DNA of 64,000 bases. Source: Xiphias gladius. Taxonomy: Eukaryota; Chordata; Actinopteri; Istiophoriformes; Xiphiidae. The notes under the pieces were generated by a model. The model worked only from the letters and a program-made list of their open reading frames with translations. It was not told the origin of the DNA and searched no databases. The stretch spans positions 4,733,517-4,797,516 of the forward strand of contig NC_053414.1 in assembly GCF_016859285.1 (NCBI RefSeq), written 5' to 3'. Positions 12,773 to 24,523 of the stretch are shown one piece after another. The translations under genes were made by a program, and so were the position numbers. Every line of letters starts with the position of its first letter. Within the stretch, counting starts at the first letter, position 1.

Positions 12773-15700
12773 CTACTGGATGCAGCAGTTATTGCGATGG
12801 CCGTTGGAATCTTTGAAGCGCAGGCGCATCTTTGGACGATATTTCTCCAGGTAGAACAGCTGCTTGCTGTTGAACGCTCCTCGACGCTTCCTGAGGGAAA
12901 TACCAGCAGATTCATTCAGCTCGTTTTAGTTGTTTGAATATTAAACATTTAAATCTTTAAAAGTTACGGAATAAGTCTTCATTCTCTCGGAGCACCAGCC
13001 GTGGCCGAGACCACGAAAGAAGGCAAGGCAAGTCACCAAAAAATGACGTTATCCACATTATCATTATGATTAGGCGCGGGTGATATGACAAACACTGTAC
13101 CACGATATAAAGGTGTCTATGGTCAGCGATAACCTAGTATCCCTTTTTTCCTATTAAGTTTTTATTATTTGCAAAGCTGCAGAGAACATGCTGTTTATAC
13201 CGTGACAGTTGTGCCTTTAGCACCTCTAGGTGCATCGGACCATTGTGTCCAGTGAGGCAGTTCAACGAGCAGGACAACTTTATGGCAATACTGGATTTTC
13301 TTTACATGATTTTTCAATGTGATAAAAGCACTCTGATCAGTCAGTTATCTTATTTGTGGAATTTGTCAAAAACACTCATTCCCGTACGGTTGTTTTATCC
13401 ATGAACAATTTCTCAGTTTTTTACCCAGAAAATCAACTAATTAAAATTAACTGACATCACAATACCAAAGTATATTAGTGTTTATCCATATAACTCTCTC
13501 CTAATCATAATATGCAGCCATTTTAAATTCCACACTAAAACATGATCCTTTTTGACATTATTCTGGTAACTTTTCTATGAAGATCTCTCTAATGTTTCAG
13601 AGCAAACATGTCGGACCTGTAAACATTTCAGGCAGTGACTCATCATACGTTACGTTAACGCGCTCCCTCCACTCCTCCACCTGAATCACTCTTATCTCGC
13701 TACCTGACATCACAGCTATTTACAGGTATGACTCATCCCTCCGTGCGTCATGTTTCTGAGAGAATTACAGGTATGTGATTCATAAAAAAACAACCCCCCC
13801 CCAAAAATGGCCGATATAATGAGACAGTTTGTGCTTATCGCAGATCTACTGGTGTGTGTGTGTCATATATATAAAATAATAATATATATAATTAGACCCT
13901 GCTGTACATTAATGCCAAAGATACTGACTCCGTTACAAACTTTGACCCCCAGAAAGTACTGAGTTTATGTTGCAACTTTACAATGTCCCGCTCAGTACAT
14001 GTCCTGGTCACAACAACCAAAATATAAAGGGATTCTTGTCAAAAATGTTTATGTGAAGGAAAAAAAAAGAAAAAAGGTCAGATTTTTTTCATATTCTTGA
14101 ATATCAATATAAGCATGTGCCTTAAGAATCCAGTATCAGTCGGGCTCCATTCAAAATGCTGTTTCAGTGTAATGGCAAAAATCACCAGGAGGCAGCATCA
14201 GCTTTTCAAACAAAACATAACCTTCATCTTAGCAGACTTGCGTAACTGCACAAAAGGTTTTTTTTGTTTTTTTGTTTGTTTTTAAAAAAAATCATGATGT
14301 GAACTTACTGTCGAATGAACTGGACAGCATCTTCATACTTCATCCCACATTCTATCAAGGCGAGCGCGACCAGAACAGGAGCTCTGCAGGGAGGGAAACA
14401 GGGACATATTTTCTTATACCGCACTTCTTATTCAAAACCCGCTGTTTTCAGTTTGCTTTTGTCTGGTTTCATCTATGATCAGAAAAGTCTTCTAGTTATT
14501 GTGAGACAAAAAAAAAAAAAACCTTAAACATTTCACAACCTTCAAATTTGTGACTGTTAGTTTGTTAGTGTAAACAGAAAGCTGAATATATAAGGGGACA
14601 GCAGCAAATTCAGAGTTCAGGGGAGGGGATGTCCAGCTATTTTCGGAATCTCAGATCATATTCAAAGCAGGAAGGATGGAAACAACCTGTTTGGCAGGTT
14701 GTCGAAACTAAGAAAACACACACACACGGGAGAAAATGTGAGTGACGTTGTGATGTCTCGACTCTTGTACAGCAAAACATAAAAGAATAAAACCTTCAAC
14801 CAAAACCAATATTCTTATCCAACTATCATTATCTAATTTTATATAATAACAAATCAAAATGAGACAGTTGTGACATTCTACTATTGACTGTAAGACAGTT
14901 CTTTCCACACCTTCACAGTGCAGAGAGCTCAGTTTCTAGTGCTGCAACTTTTTTTTGGAATAACAGAATATTTGTTTAGTCCTGTCAAAAACCAAAAATA
15001 TTCAATTTACAATGATATAAAATCTGAAAAAAGAGCAAATCTCCCATTTTAGAAGCCGAACCCAGTGTATGTTTGACATTTTCGATATAAAACAATCAAC
15101 TAATTGTTTCTGCAGCGGAGGACGTGCCAACTGACAGATCACGTGTCAGCCACTATCCCGTATGATAGAAACGTAATACTTCAATCTTTCTGACAGCGAG
15201 TGCTCACCTCCCCAGTCCTGCCACACAGTGGACCGCGATGCAGCAGCCGGGCTCCTCCCTGAACTTAAGCTTCAGCAGGTTCAGCCAATCATCCACGATC
15301 TGGTTGGAGGGAGGAGCTCCATCATCGAACGGCCAATCCTGGAGAGGGAGAAAGGAGGAAATAACGTCATCGGCCCAGTTTCTTAGAAACCAAAACAAAA
15401 GAAGTGTGAGGGCTGAGCCGGCTGCAGGGAAAGAAAAATGTTGTTGTAGGGGGATGGACGGTCGAAGGGGTTTTCTTTCTTCCTCATCAGTGTCTTCATT
15501 TGCCATTTTAAAGATGTTTTTCATAAAGTTTTATTTCATTTTTACACGCTCGGTAAAATTAGTCACATAGTTTATGCAAAACACCGTAGAGACACAAAAC
15601 AATTGGTTCCTACGTCATTAAATGAATCCAACTACAAAATGGTGCGACGCTGCTGAAAAGCTACAAACTGCCAGATAATGAACGAATGAATGAATTAGTG

Positions 15701-16858
15701 CTGAGACGCTGAGTCAATTAATCGATTAGTCGATGGACAGAAAATACAGTTTTGTTGAGAGATGAAGAAAGAATGCCAAACATTTGGCGTTTTCCGCTTC
15801 TCAAACGTGAAGATTTCCTGCTTGTATCTGTTTCACATCGATGTAAATTGAACATGATTTGGTTTTAAAGTGTTGTTGGGACAAAACAAGCAATGTGAAG
15901 AATATTAAACAAACCACACGCTCACAGACATAATAAATGCATTGGGATCAGTTGTACTGATCCGTGGATAAAGCTTCTGGTTGTTTTGAAGCAATTAAGT
16001 GTCACATTGACTCACACAGACTCACTAAACCTAAGAATAAAGTCACCATGTTGACAACAGGGAAAAGTACAAGCTGTGAGTCATGATTTCACTTCTTCCG
16101 TTGTGTGTTTTATTTATGGAAAATTTTACATAACACTGTAAGAAAACAGCCTAACAACACTGGGATAAAACTGAGCACGCATGTCCGGGAGGGAAACCCA
16201 CAGCTGGGGAGGGGGAGACAAAATAATTACATTTGCTTTGTTTAAATCCACTGAGCCTCAAAGTTCGTTAGTTTCGTATGTTTAAACTCACCAGGACCTG
16301 GATTCCCTCTTTCACCACCAGGGTGGCATCATAGGTGGCCTCACAAACTCTCACTACGGTGGTGACTCCATATTTCTTCAGCTCCTGCAGAAACACAGCC
16401 AGGAATTGGTGAGAGGAAGTAAGCAGACGTAAAACGCTAAAGCTACCTCAAACACAATGTGAGTGCACAAAGCTTCAGTTAAAAATACGCTCAACTGCTT
16501 TGACATTTTCTTCTGAGGTTGGTCGTTTTCTAGCTTCTATCATCCAACTGAAAAGCGGCCGTGAGTATTGTTTTATCTTCCTCTAACATGTTTTCAAAGC
16601 CCTTATATCACATTAGCGCTACTCAAAACATTTCCCAACCCATTATCTTTGTCCTTATGTGAACATACAGTTCCTAGAAACTACCTCAAATAGTATATTC
16701 CACTTCCATCTGACTGAATTAATGATCGTTTAACCAATGACACTGCAGCTCACCTCAATGAACTTGTTCAGGGTGGCGTTGGTGGGATTGTGGGTGATGA
16801 GGAACCTCATGTTTTTGTAGGTGATCTCCACAGGGGCCGGTCTGTTCATACGAGCCAT
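12773..16858 (-). CDS. ptp4a1: Protein tyrosine phosphatase 4A1 (PRL-1), complete
   Basis: Prenylated dual-specificity-type phosphatase of the PRL family, which also binds CNNM magnesium transporters (family knowledge) and acts at plasma and endosomal membranes. Coding exons: 16754-16858 (start [20 protein letters not shown]), 16292-16384, 15208-15338, 14309-14383, 12773-12890. They total 522 nt, giving 173 residues, the same length as human PRL-1. Visible motifs are the WPFDDG general-acid loop (near residue 68), the P-loop HCVAGLGR (Cys near 104), a basic [10 protein letters not shown] stretch and the tail [14 protein letters not shown]. The tail spelling separates PTP4A1 from PTP4A2 and PTP4A3. 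CCIQ is the CAAX box. The exon 3-4 junction splits the P-loop Arg codon. All splice sites are GT/AG and phases close. Confidence 0.97.
14936..15118 (-). repeat. AATCGATTA-type teleost interspersed repeat, copy 1
   Basis: Begins GTGCTGCAACTTTT and ends with a CAATCAACTAATTGTTTCTGCAG-like edge. It holds a Tcaatttacaatgatata core seen in a very common fish dispersed repeat whose ends contain ATCGATTAATCG-like strings. It is in reverse orientation to the copies at 15706 and 20262 and lies in a ptp4a1 intron. Recognised from memory of the family; exact borders are uncertain. Confidence 0.5.
15706..15905 (+). repeat. AATCGATTA-type teleost interspersed repeat, copy 2
   Basis: Starts with GAGTCAATTAATCGATTAGTC and continues with the same conserved body as copy 1 in the opposite direction (atgccaaacatttgg, ttctcaaacgtgaag, gtaaattgaacatg, ggacaaaacaagcaa). 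It ends abruptly near 15905, so it is a 5' half copy. It lies in the ptp4a1 intron 15339-16291. Confidence 0.55.
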
Positions 16859-18993
16859 TGTTACAATGTAAAAACAAAAAAACAAAAACAAAAAAAACCA
16901 AAACCTAAAAGTCTTTCACAGAGTAAAAACACTAATGTAAACACTTAGTTAAACCCGGAGGGAATGTCAAACACAAATGTCCAACGATCTTCCAGAAACC
17001 CAGAAACAAAAATCCTCCGTACTTCTTCGAGGTTGGTAAGGTTTAAAAAAGAAAATGAACGAAGGCGGCGACGGGCAAATGGGGAAATTTGAGGAGTTGG
17101 CGGCCGAAAAATGGCGGACAATCAGAAAAGTAACTCAAAGCCCTCTCCTTTGGAATAAAACAAAAGAAAAGGAAGAAAAAAACAAGGCTGGTTCCACCTT
17201 GATTCTGGCCAGGCGGAAGCCGACGAGGGCAGTGTGCAGCGGGTGGAGTTACCCCATCCAGGCCGAGTTGTCGCTGGTTCTGGGAGGCGTCCCGGTCCTG
17301 CCAACTTTCCGGGGTCCCTCCTGTGGCTCAAGTGCTTCGGATCGATGGCGAGTTTGGCTGTTCACTCGTCTGCATAGGCAGCGTGCTGAGCCTGGCAGTA
17401 GTCCCCACTGCCCTTCAGAAACTCCATAAATGTGTGACCCAGAACACCACAGAACTGCTGCAGGACACGGGGGGGGGCAAGACAAAAGAAGCAGCTTTTA
17501 AAAACACACACATTAAGGACACTGAGGGCTTCTGTTAACTTGTCGTGAGTTTAAAAATGCATCAAAGGCGCTCTATGCTTGGGTATGCTTTTTTTTTTTA
17601 AAAAGAAAAATTCGCCCTGAATCACGACAAAACAGGCTCTGGAGGCGCACTTTGCCTTTCAGGGCCCATTTTATTTCTTGTGTAGTTTGTTAGTCCCAAG
17701 TTTGATCACAGTAAAATTTGGTGATCTCCGACATTCCCGTTAATGTCAGGTTTCAGATTCCACAATATCCTTATTTTAGAACAAGCGCCGGCCATTTATC
17801 CTGAGAACCAACTAAGTTTCAATGTCGAAATTATTAGTTGAATTATCAGTTAGCTACTTAGCTGACTCACAGAAATATAAAATCATTCTGCTATTAAAAG
17901 TTAGAGGTGCGATATTTCATTCCCAATTTATTCATTATTGACCAATTATTTGGTCTGTCACGATTTCCCAAAGCCCATTTTACTAAGTTTTTCAAATTTT
18001 TCAAATTTCAGAATCTGGAATCAGTAAATTTTTGAGTTTTTTGCTTAAAATTTACTTCAGCGTAATCACAAATAATCTGCAGTTTGACTTACGTTGCTGA
18101 TCTTCCAGAATTTTAAATCTTACTTTCAGAACAGGAGTAAAATGCCTCGTAACTGTTGACATTCCTCTATCGTCACACATTTGCATCACACACACCGTAG
18201 ACTCCGGTGTAGTAACCTATGTGGAGTAATATCAGTTTGGTCCAACACTGGCCCTGATACTGATCCCGGACCCCTGGAGTCAAATATACCAAGGGATTCT
18301 TTCCAGAGCTGCCATTTGACACCAACTTTAAAAATAATAATACAAAAGGGAAACAATCATAGAGGAAAAATTCAGCCTAGCAGGTAACGTCTTTATGTGG
18401 TCTTAAGAGTTTCCGGCGGCTCCTCCTTCAACACACTGCCAGCACAAAAATCACAAAAACAACTTACATCAACTCCCACCACACTGAAAACAAGCTTGTG
18501 AAATTTCCCGTCTTTCAGTATGGCCCATTTCCTAACGCAAGACTTAAAGCCATACTTGTACTTATAAGGTAAGAGTTTCAGTTCACACCCAAGTGTTTCT
18601 GTGTGTGTCAGTCACTCTAAGAGACTGTGTGATCAACGTGTCGGGCGAGGCACTACCCACCGCCTGGCTGGGGCTGGGGATTCGTTCCCATACCGAGCAG
18701 GTGTGGGTGTGAGAACATTTCTGAGCAACTCATGCGCAGAAATGCGAGTTCATGATGCTTCACGGGAGGGCAGACGGGAACAAATATAAAAAAAGGGCCA
18801 AATAAAAAAGGAAAACCTACCTGCCTGCCTCAACGTTGCATACACATCACACCGCAGTACTCTTTAATGTCCCCACTAATGGCTGCCAGAGTACAACAGA
18901 GAGGATGTGTCATTTCTGACATCCTGGTCATATCTGCGAAAGCTGGAGTCACCGTGAGGCCTTGAGGGGAGCTTTAACATACCCTCTGTTACC

Positions 18994-19013
18994 ACCATCA
19001 CCACCATCACCAC
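18994..19013. repeat. CAC/CAT trinucleotide microsatellite
   Basis: A run of imperfect CAC-CAT triplets. It sits in the ptp4a1 upstream intron and is not in a coding exon. Confidence 0.6.
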
Positions 19014-19479
19014 AAATCTGACTCACAACTGGTTTCACTACCATTTAGTTCCCGGCTGTTTTTGCCCTTTAAACCCCATAAGAAGTGTGTGATGCCTTGG
19101 GGCCCACTTTCTGCAACTGTCCCTCTGCAGCCTTTGCTCCAAAGACGAAAACCTAAGATGCTCAAGCACGCTTTGTTAATCCGGTATTTTCCGGCTGAAA
19201 AAAAGCATTTGGTAGGAAAAAGAAATTACACATTATATATATATATACATATATATATTACATTGTGGACAAAGGAGAGGGATTAAAAGATCAAGATGGA
19301 GGTGACAAAGAGAGATAAAGGAGGCATGAGGCACAGAAGTAGCCGTTTCTATGGCTGATATGTCATTGCTTTACATTACGGGGGCTGTAAAGTGCCCTTT
19401 GTGTGAGGGTAGACCGGGCGCCATCATATAACGTCGGAGGCCTATAGGCTCAGTCAGGAGCTGCGAGATGGACAAAACT

Positions 19480-20210
19480 ACACGTTGCGTTCAGGTGACG
19501 AACACGACGCCTCGCCGAGGCGGCCGACGGCCGCTCTGCGTCGGAAATCGCTGGGTGGGGGGGGAAATGTCATTTACGCGTATATCCTTCGGGTTTGTTT
19601 CACATGAAAACACAAATAAACAAGTAACGGTAAAAAATTCGTCGGCTTTATCCGAGCGAAACTTCGACCGAGGGCGCCAGGACCAGCCCGCGGTGCTGCG
19701 CATCTGACAGCGGCTTCCCCTAACCGTGACGAACATCACGCTAACCCTTTAACCAACAGCGGGAGAAAGAACAAGACAAAAGAAAAAGCAAACAAACAAA
19801 GAAGAAGAAGAAGAAAAACCCGGACAAATACCAGTGCGGCCAGTTTGTGTTACAGCCGAGTGGGAGGCTAAATGCTCGGCGTCGGTATTAAACCGGGTTT
19901 TGTCCGGAGCAGGCCGTGATTTCGCCGAAAAACGTGAAGGCCAGCCGGTAACCACAACGTACTCATTTACCGCTACAACACAAGCCGGTGGGGAATAAGC
20001 ACAAAATGGCAGCCACAGAAAACATGTCACTTACTGGGATATGCTTACTCATTGAAGATTGTAGCTTAATCATACAGCCGGTCCCCAGAAAAAGGTAAAA
20101 TTATTAAACGGTTCTCCACCATACAGTCCGGTGCCTTTTCTCCGAGCGGAGCCGAAGTCTCCTGATCTGTTCGGACGACGCCGACAAGCAGAAAGAAAGG
20201 GGAATGTAAC
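19480..20210 (-). promoter_or_regulatory. ptp4a1: Putative ptp4a1 CpG-rich promoter and 5' UTR exon
   Basis: This is the most CpG-rich stretch upstream of the ptp4a1 start codon. On the minus strand a GTAAGT donor follows position 20035, so a non-coding first exon could run from about 20200 to 20035 and splice toward the ATG exon. That exon would carry an upstream ATG (minus strand, 20073-20071) continuing in frame to the donor. PRL-1 and PRL-2 mRNAs are known to carry upstream ORFs linked to magnesium-sensitive translation. Whether this ATG is equivalent is inference. Confidence 0.45.
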
Positions 20211-20261
20211 TTCCCGTCGATATTTTCAAAATAAAACACTCTGATTTGGTAGAGGCGATAC

Positions 20262-20430
20262 CACTCCCTAAATGTGATATCTTTGGGTTTTGGACAGTGG
20301 GTTGGACAAAATTAGCGGTTCAAAGACTTCACTTTGGGCTCGGGGGTAATTGTGATGACCACTGACCAAACAACTAATCCATTAATTCAGAAAATAATCA
20401 ACACATTAGTCGACAATCAAAATAATAGTA
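20262..20430 (+). repeat. AATCGATTA-type teleost interspersed repeat, copy 3
   Basis: Holds the second half of the same repeat: ctttgggttttggacagtg, ggacaaaat, cactttgggctcggg, and an edge with acattagtcgacaatcaaaa. It lies just upstream of the putative ptp4a1 promoter. Confidence 0.5.
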
Positions 20431-23400
20431 TATATGGTTTTCTGTATATGGAACCAGAAGATGACTTGATTTATTTTTGATGTTTGATGGCCTACAAAAT
20501 ACCCCCCATTTGTAAGCTTTTAGTTGTGCAATGGGACGTTGTCCTAGATTTCTAAAAGCCCCGGTTTCCCAGGAAAAAAGACAAAAGAAAAATGAGCTCA
20601 GTCTCCTCAGTGGCAGCTGAATGATAACAATGATAAGAAGGAGAAGAAGACGTGGAGTTGATGAAAAGGAAGAAGTAGAATACCAGCGTTTATGAACACT
20701 TCTGGGACTGTTTTGAATATGCAAATGTCCAAATTCATTGCTCACTTTTTCAGATATCATTTCCAGGTCAACATCGTCTTACATCCGGGCCGATAGGCTG
20801 CTGAGCAAACTGCTGCATTACTACTAGAACACCCGCCAAGGGTCTGTCCGAACGGTTTTCCTCAGCCTACAGGGGAGTTCTCAGAATTTAAACGGGCACA
20901 GCTGATCCTTCAAGTGAAGTTCAAGCACAGAAATCACCACCAACAGGTGGCAAAGCTGGAATAACAAGGTGTCGCCATAACAGCAACCCGTTGAGACTAT
21001 TTTCATCACCTTGACTCCTGCTGTAAAGCATTTACAGGTACTTTTAAGATGCAGTGAGAATGGAAAATACTTTGTGTGTCAGATATCGGAAATTTGAATT
21101 CTTAGCCACGATTTTTACACATGATCACTTTTATTCCTGTTCAGCTCGCAACAGTTATACTATGACATATCACGATACATTATATTCTCTACTTTAATTC
21201 TCAAAACGCTTTTTGAAAATCTTTGATTCCCTCCGTTTATTCTTGTCCCCGTCAGTGACACACCTTGTGGCACTATTTTGAAGAGCAACCCAGAAGATAT
21301 CCGGCCCATCCGGGATGAAAGCGTCTCCGGCTTGACGGAGCTCCGGAAAACCCCACCCTGAAAATGTGAGGTGGTCTGCCCAGACATCTCTCTGCCTCCA
21401 TGCTGCCCGGGTCAGGTGGTGACTGCCGAGGCCTGGCTGCTCCCTCACCTCCTGGAACCGCATGTGCACACCGGAAAAGAACCTCCATAATCATATTAAT
21501 TATACAAGACATGACCTTATTTAAAAAAAAAAATCATGTATTTAGATTTTGAAGGTTCAGTTCACTCAGAAATAAAATAAAATATAATCAAATGAAAGGA
21601 AAAGTCTTTGTTACCCCTGGCCGTATCTTGCCATGCATGCATCCTGACAAGTTGCTGAGCTTTTGATGTCACTTCTCAAAGCGTTGAGCTACAAGAGTGG
21701 GCTATATATGGATCACATCTTCTGTCACAGCATCTGTAAGTTGATAGTGTGATGGTGATATAAATCACGGTACGGCACGTTTCATGGAGAAAAAAAAAAA
21801 TCAAACGACAGACTGTTTACGGATAAAATAACTGAGCAGAAATGTCTCTTTTGGCGAATCTTTGCCGATTCAACACCTTACAAAAGAATCACATCGATCA
21901 AAAAGTCGTACAAAAATCCTTTTATTATCATTAAGCAGTTCCGTTCGTTGATCTGCCTACAATTGCCTCATACTGCCACAAGTGTTAAAAGGCGAGATAC
22001 TACAGTGTAAAGATTATGGTCAAATCTACCGCAGAGATATAAAGACAGGTTTTGCATATTGTCTCACAGTATTTCTCATCATATCGACCAACCCTACTTT
22101 GAAGGCCAAAAGTAAAAATCTTTCAACCTCCAGTGCTGTAAGTAACCTATTAGCGGCAGTTATCTCAAAACCTCAGCAAATAAACCTCAAACTCTCTGCA
22201 TAGATGGAAACCACATGGGGATTTTTCCTTTTTTTTTTCTTTTTTTACTCCAGATTCGGGTGAACCGAGCCGAAACATAACCTCAGCGGACATGTTTGGA
22301 ATGTTTTCTGTTTAAGAACAGGTCGGCATCATTAACCAGCTCATTAAAGCTCGGCACATTGAACATTAAAGCGTGAGGCTGATCTCTGAGGTGCCCGAGT
22401 CCTAATTAGGTTCACTTCCCCAGACCATTTGATGTTTAATTCAATGTGTGTGCGCGCAATGCAAATGTAGAAGCGGTGTTAGGAGTATACTAGCAGTGGA
22501 GGTAGCAGCAGTAGTGGCCGTTGTAGTGGCAGGGGTAGGTTAAGAAATTTCAAGTAAAACTTAAACTTAAAACCTATATTTCTACCACTTTCTACTAAAG
22601 CATACTTTAGGGTTGTAAGTGGTAACTAATGGTTTTATGAATGGTTAATAAATCATTATCATTGTTTTGCTAATGGATAAACAATAAACCGTTAATAAGG
22701 ACAACCTCTGGGTTGTGAAAATCCTTGAGTAACACTTCGCTTTTCAGGTCTGCAATTTCACATTCATTTTCTAATAGCTTGCAAGAAGTTTCCTGGAAAT
22801 AGTGGAGTTAGGAAAATGTTGGGAAAATTTGGGAAGAAAAGAGACGGTGGTCCACTGGTACACGTTTACTAATTAATTTGGGTTAATTGCTAACGTAACG
22901 TCGGCCTTTAAGTCAGTACACAGCAGGTCAGCTGAAAATACGAACGTGTGTACGTCCGTCTAAGGACAAGCGTGAGCGAATAAGTAATGGATATTTTGAT
23001 CCTTTTTTCCTCTATACACAGAACCAAACTTTATAGCTCTTTCCATGAAACTTCAGAGGGAATTCGAAAGGAGGATTTCCAGAAAAAAATCACTGGTGGC
23101 AATCCCATAATCTGGCGTTTATCCACTCTCAGCATGACTTGATCTGTCTTCTCATTCAGCTCTCTCATTCATCAGCACGAGCCCTTCGATTAAAAGTTCA
23201 ACCATTTACCCTCTGCAAACAAGCTAAATCTATTTACTGGCATTTTATTTACAGCTCCAGTTCCGGTGGATTGTTGTGGTATTAATGACTCACTCAACAT
23301 TTATAGCTGCAGCTCTGACGGCCCACCTACTCACTTTCTAAAAACCCATCGAGTTGTTCAGGCGTGAAGGTTAGTGGGTCATGACCTTTCTAGTTTAATG

Positions 23401-24400
23401 ATAATGCATCAAAGAGCTTGATTAAAAAAAAGAAGGAAAAAAAAGCGAGTTGTTTCAGAGAAGGATAAAAACCAGCCAAATACTTTTTTCATAACACAAA
23501 CCCCTAAATATTCCTTATTAATTGTTTATCATGATTCCATAAAGTGTTAATAAATGATTTAAATAAAACAAATACATTTATAATTTATTTACAACATCTA
23601 AACAATTGATTGAAAGATCATCCTTGACTTTGGAAGCAGTAGTTGACGAGGCAATCTCACCACAAGGTCCATTTAGTAGCTGTTTTGGAGCTTTCGACTG
23701 TATCACACCATCTTCATTAACAAATTGAGTTTGCTCTGTCGCTATGATATTTCAGACATTAGAATTTCCGTCTTTCTGAGTATTTTAAGGACTTATTGTC
23801 CCTGATGGAATCAGAAGTCTGACATAGAAAATCTCCTGAGGAACATAGTGTGGCATGATAGAAAGCTCCAGAAAAGCTACTCAACAACCCGTTGTGGTTT
23901 GGACTTTGTTTTGTCAGCCGAACCTTTATCACATATAACTTGTAAGGAAGTTGTACCAGCATATACTGTATCTGTGACGGACTGAGGCGTGTAGCAAGTG
24001 AAATTATGATGAAAAAATACCATTTTATTTCAGCTGATGTTGCCTGTAAACATTCATGTTTAGCTTCTTCTCTAAGAAACATTTAGTAGCTTGGAGAGTT
24101 ATTTCACTCACTTTCACTGTTTGACGCATCAACAGCAGCAGCCATTGTCTGGTCCTGGTAGGTGTGTGTTTTTTATCTCTCTGGAATAAATACTTTTGCT
24201 CACATATCTTTCTGGAAGCACAAACAGAGCTGCTGAGCTCTGCAGTCTCACTTTGCAATGGCACAAAAGCGACTCTGAATTGTCCTCGCTGGCAGCCAAT
24301 GAGCTCAAAGCAGCCGTGGCTCAGTGTCTACCAGCGGCCGGCCGGTGCCAGTTTCCAGCCGGACTCCCGTGGGTGTTGGGGGCCAAAAAGAATTTTCTAA
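20431..24400. other. Intergenic region between ptp4a1 and lgsn
   Basis: About 4 kb of mostly AT-rich non-coding DNA separating the divergent ptp4a1 and lgsn 5' ends. Apart from the inverted-repeat element at 23.6-23.9 kb, I recognise no gene. A moderately GC-rich stretch at 21.2-21.5 kb carries short minus-strand ORFs without family resemblance. Confidence 0.5.
23618..23900. repeat. Inverted-repeat (MITE-like) element, copy A
   Basis: The left part carries CTTGACTTTGGAA, CAATCTCACC and AAGGTCCATTTAGTAGCTG followed by TTTTGGAGCTTTC. The right part carries GAAAGCTCCAGAAAAGCTAC, the reverse complement of that inner arm. The same arms occur in the copy at 29391-29712. Length and structure suggest a non-autonomous DNA transposon; the family name is not known to me. 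Confidence 0.6.
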
Positions 24401-24424
24401 TCCGTCACCATTGTACCAATTGTC

Positions 24425-24430
24425 TATAAA
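24425..24430 (+). promoter_or_regulatory. lgsn: lgsn TATA box
   Basis: TATAAA lies 91 bp upstream of the first lgsn coding ATG (24516), placing a transcription start near 24455. A half Maf-response-like string TGCTGAGCTC (24231-24240) lies about 190 bp upstream. Maf sites are common in lens gene promoters, but this one is weak and inferred. Confidence 0.5.
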
Positions 24431-24461
24431 AATTAATGTGCGAGTGAAGCTCTGTCTTCAC

Positions 24462-24494
24462 ATGAGGGCTATCAAATTTCCAAATCACTGTTAA
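24462..24494 (+). CDS. Upstream ORF 1 in lgsn 5' leader (10 codons)
   Basis: ATG at 24462 opens a 10-codon frame, MRAIKFPNHC, that ends in TAA at 24492-24494. It is the first ATG after the inferred transcription start near 24455. Its stop overlaps the ATG of the next upstream ORF (TAATG). It may only tune translation of lgsn; no peptide function is proposed. Confidence 0.35.
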   Translation: MRAIKFPNHC

Positions 24495-24523
24495 TGAAAG
24501 AGTACAAACAAAGAAATGAATGA
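24494..24523 (+). CDS. Upstream ORF 2 overlapping the lgsn start codon (9 codons)
   Basis: ATG at 24494 opens MKEYKQRNE with a TGA at 24521-24523. The stop lies 5 to 8 bases past the lgsn ATG at 24516 in another frame. Ribosomes using it could not simply scan on to the lgsn start. Presence in the mRNA depends on the true transcription start. Confidence 0.35.
   Translation: MKEYKQRNE

Noticed and set aside
21160-21512. Three overlapping minus-strand ORFs in a GC-richer patch
   Set aside because: No family resemblance, no consistent splice sites, and all three frames are open only because of base composition.
24164-24429. Two plus-strand ORFs just upstream of lgsn
   Set aside because: They lie upstream of the TATA box and are not in frame with or spliced to the lgsn exons.
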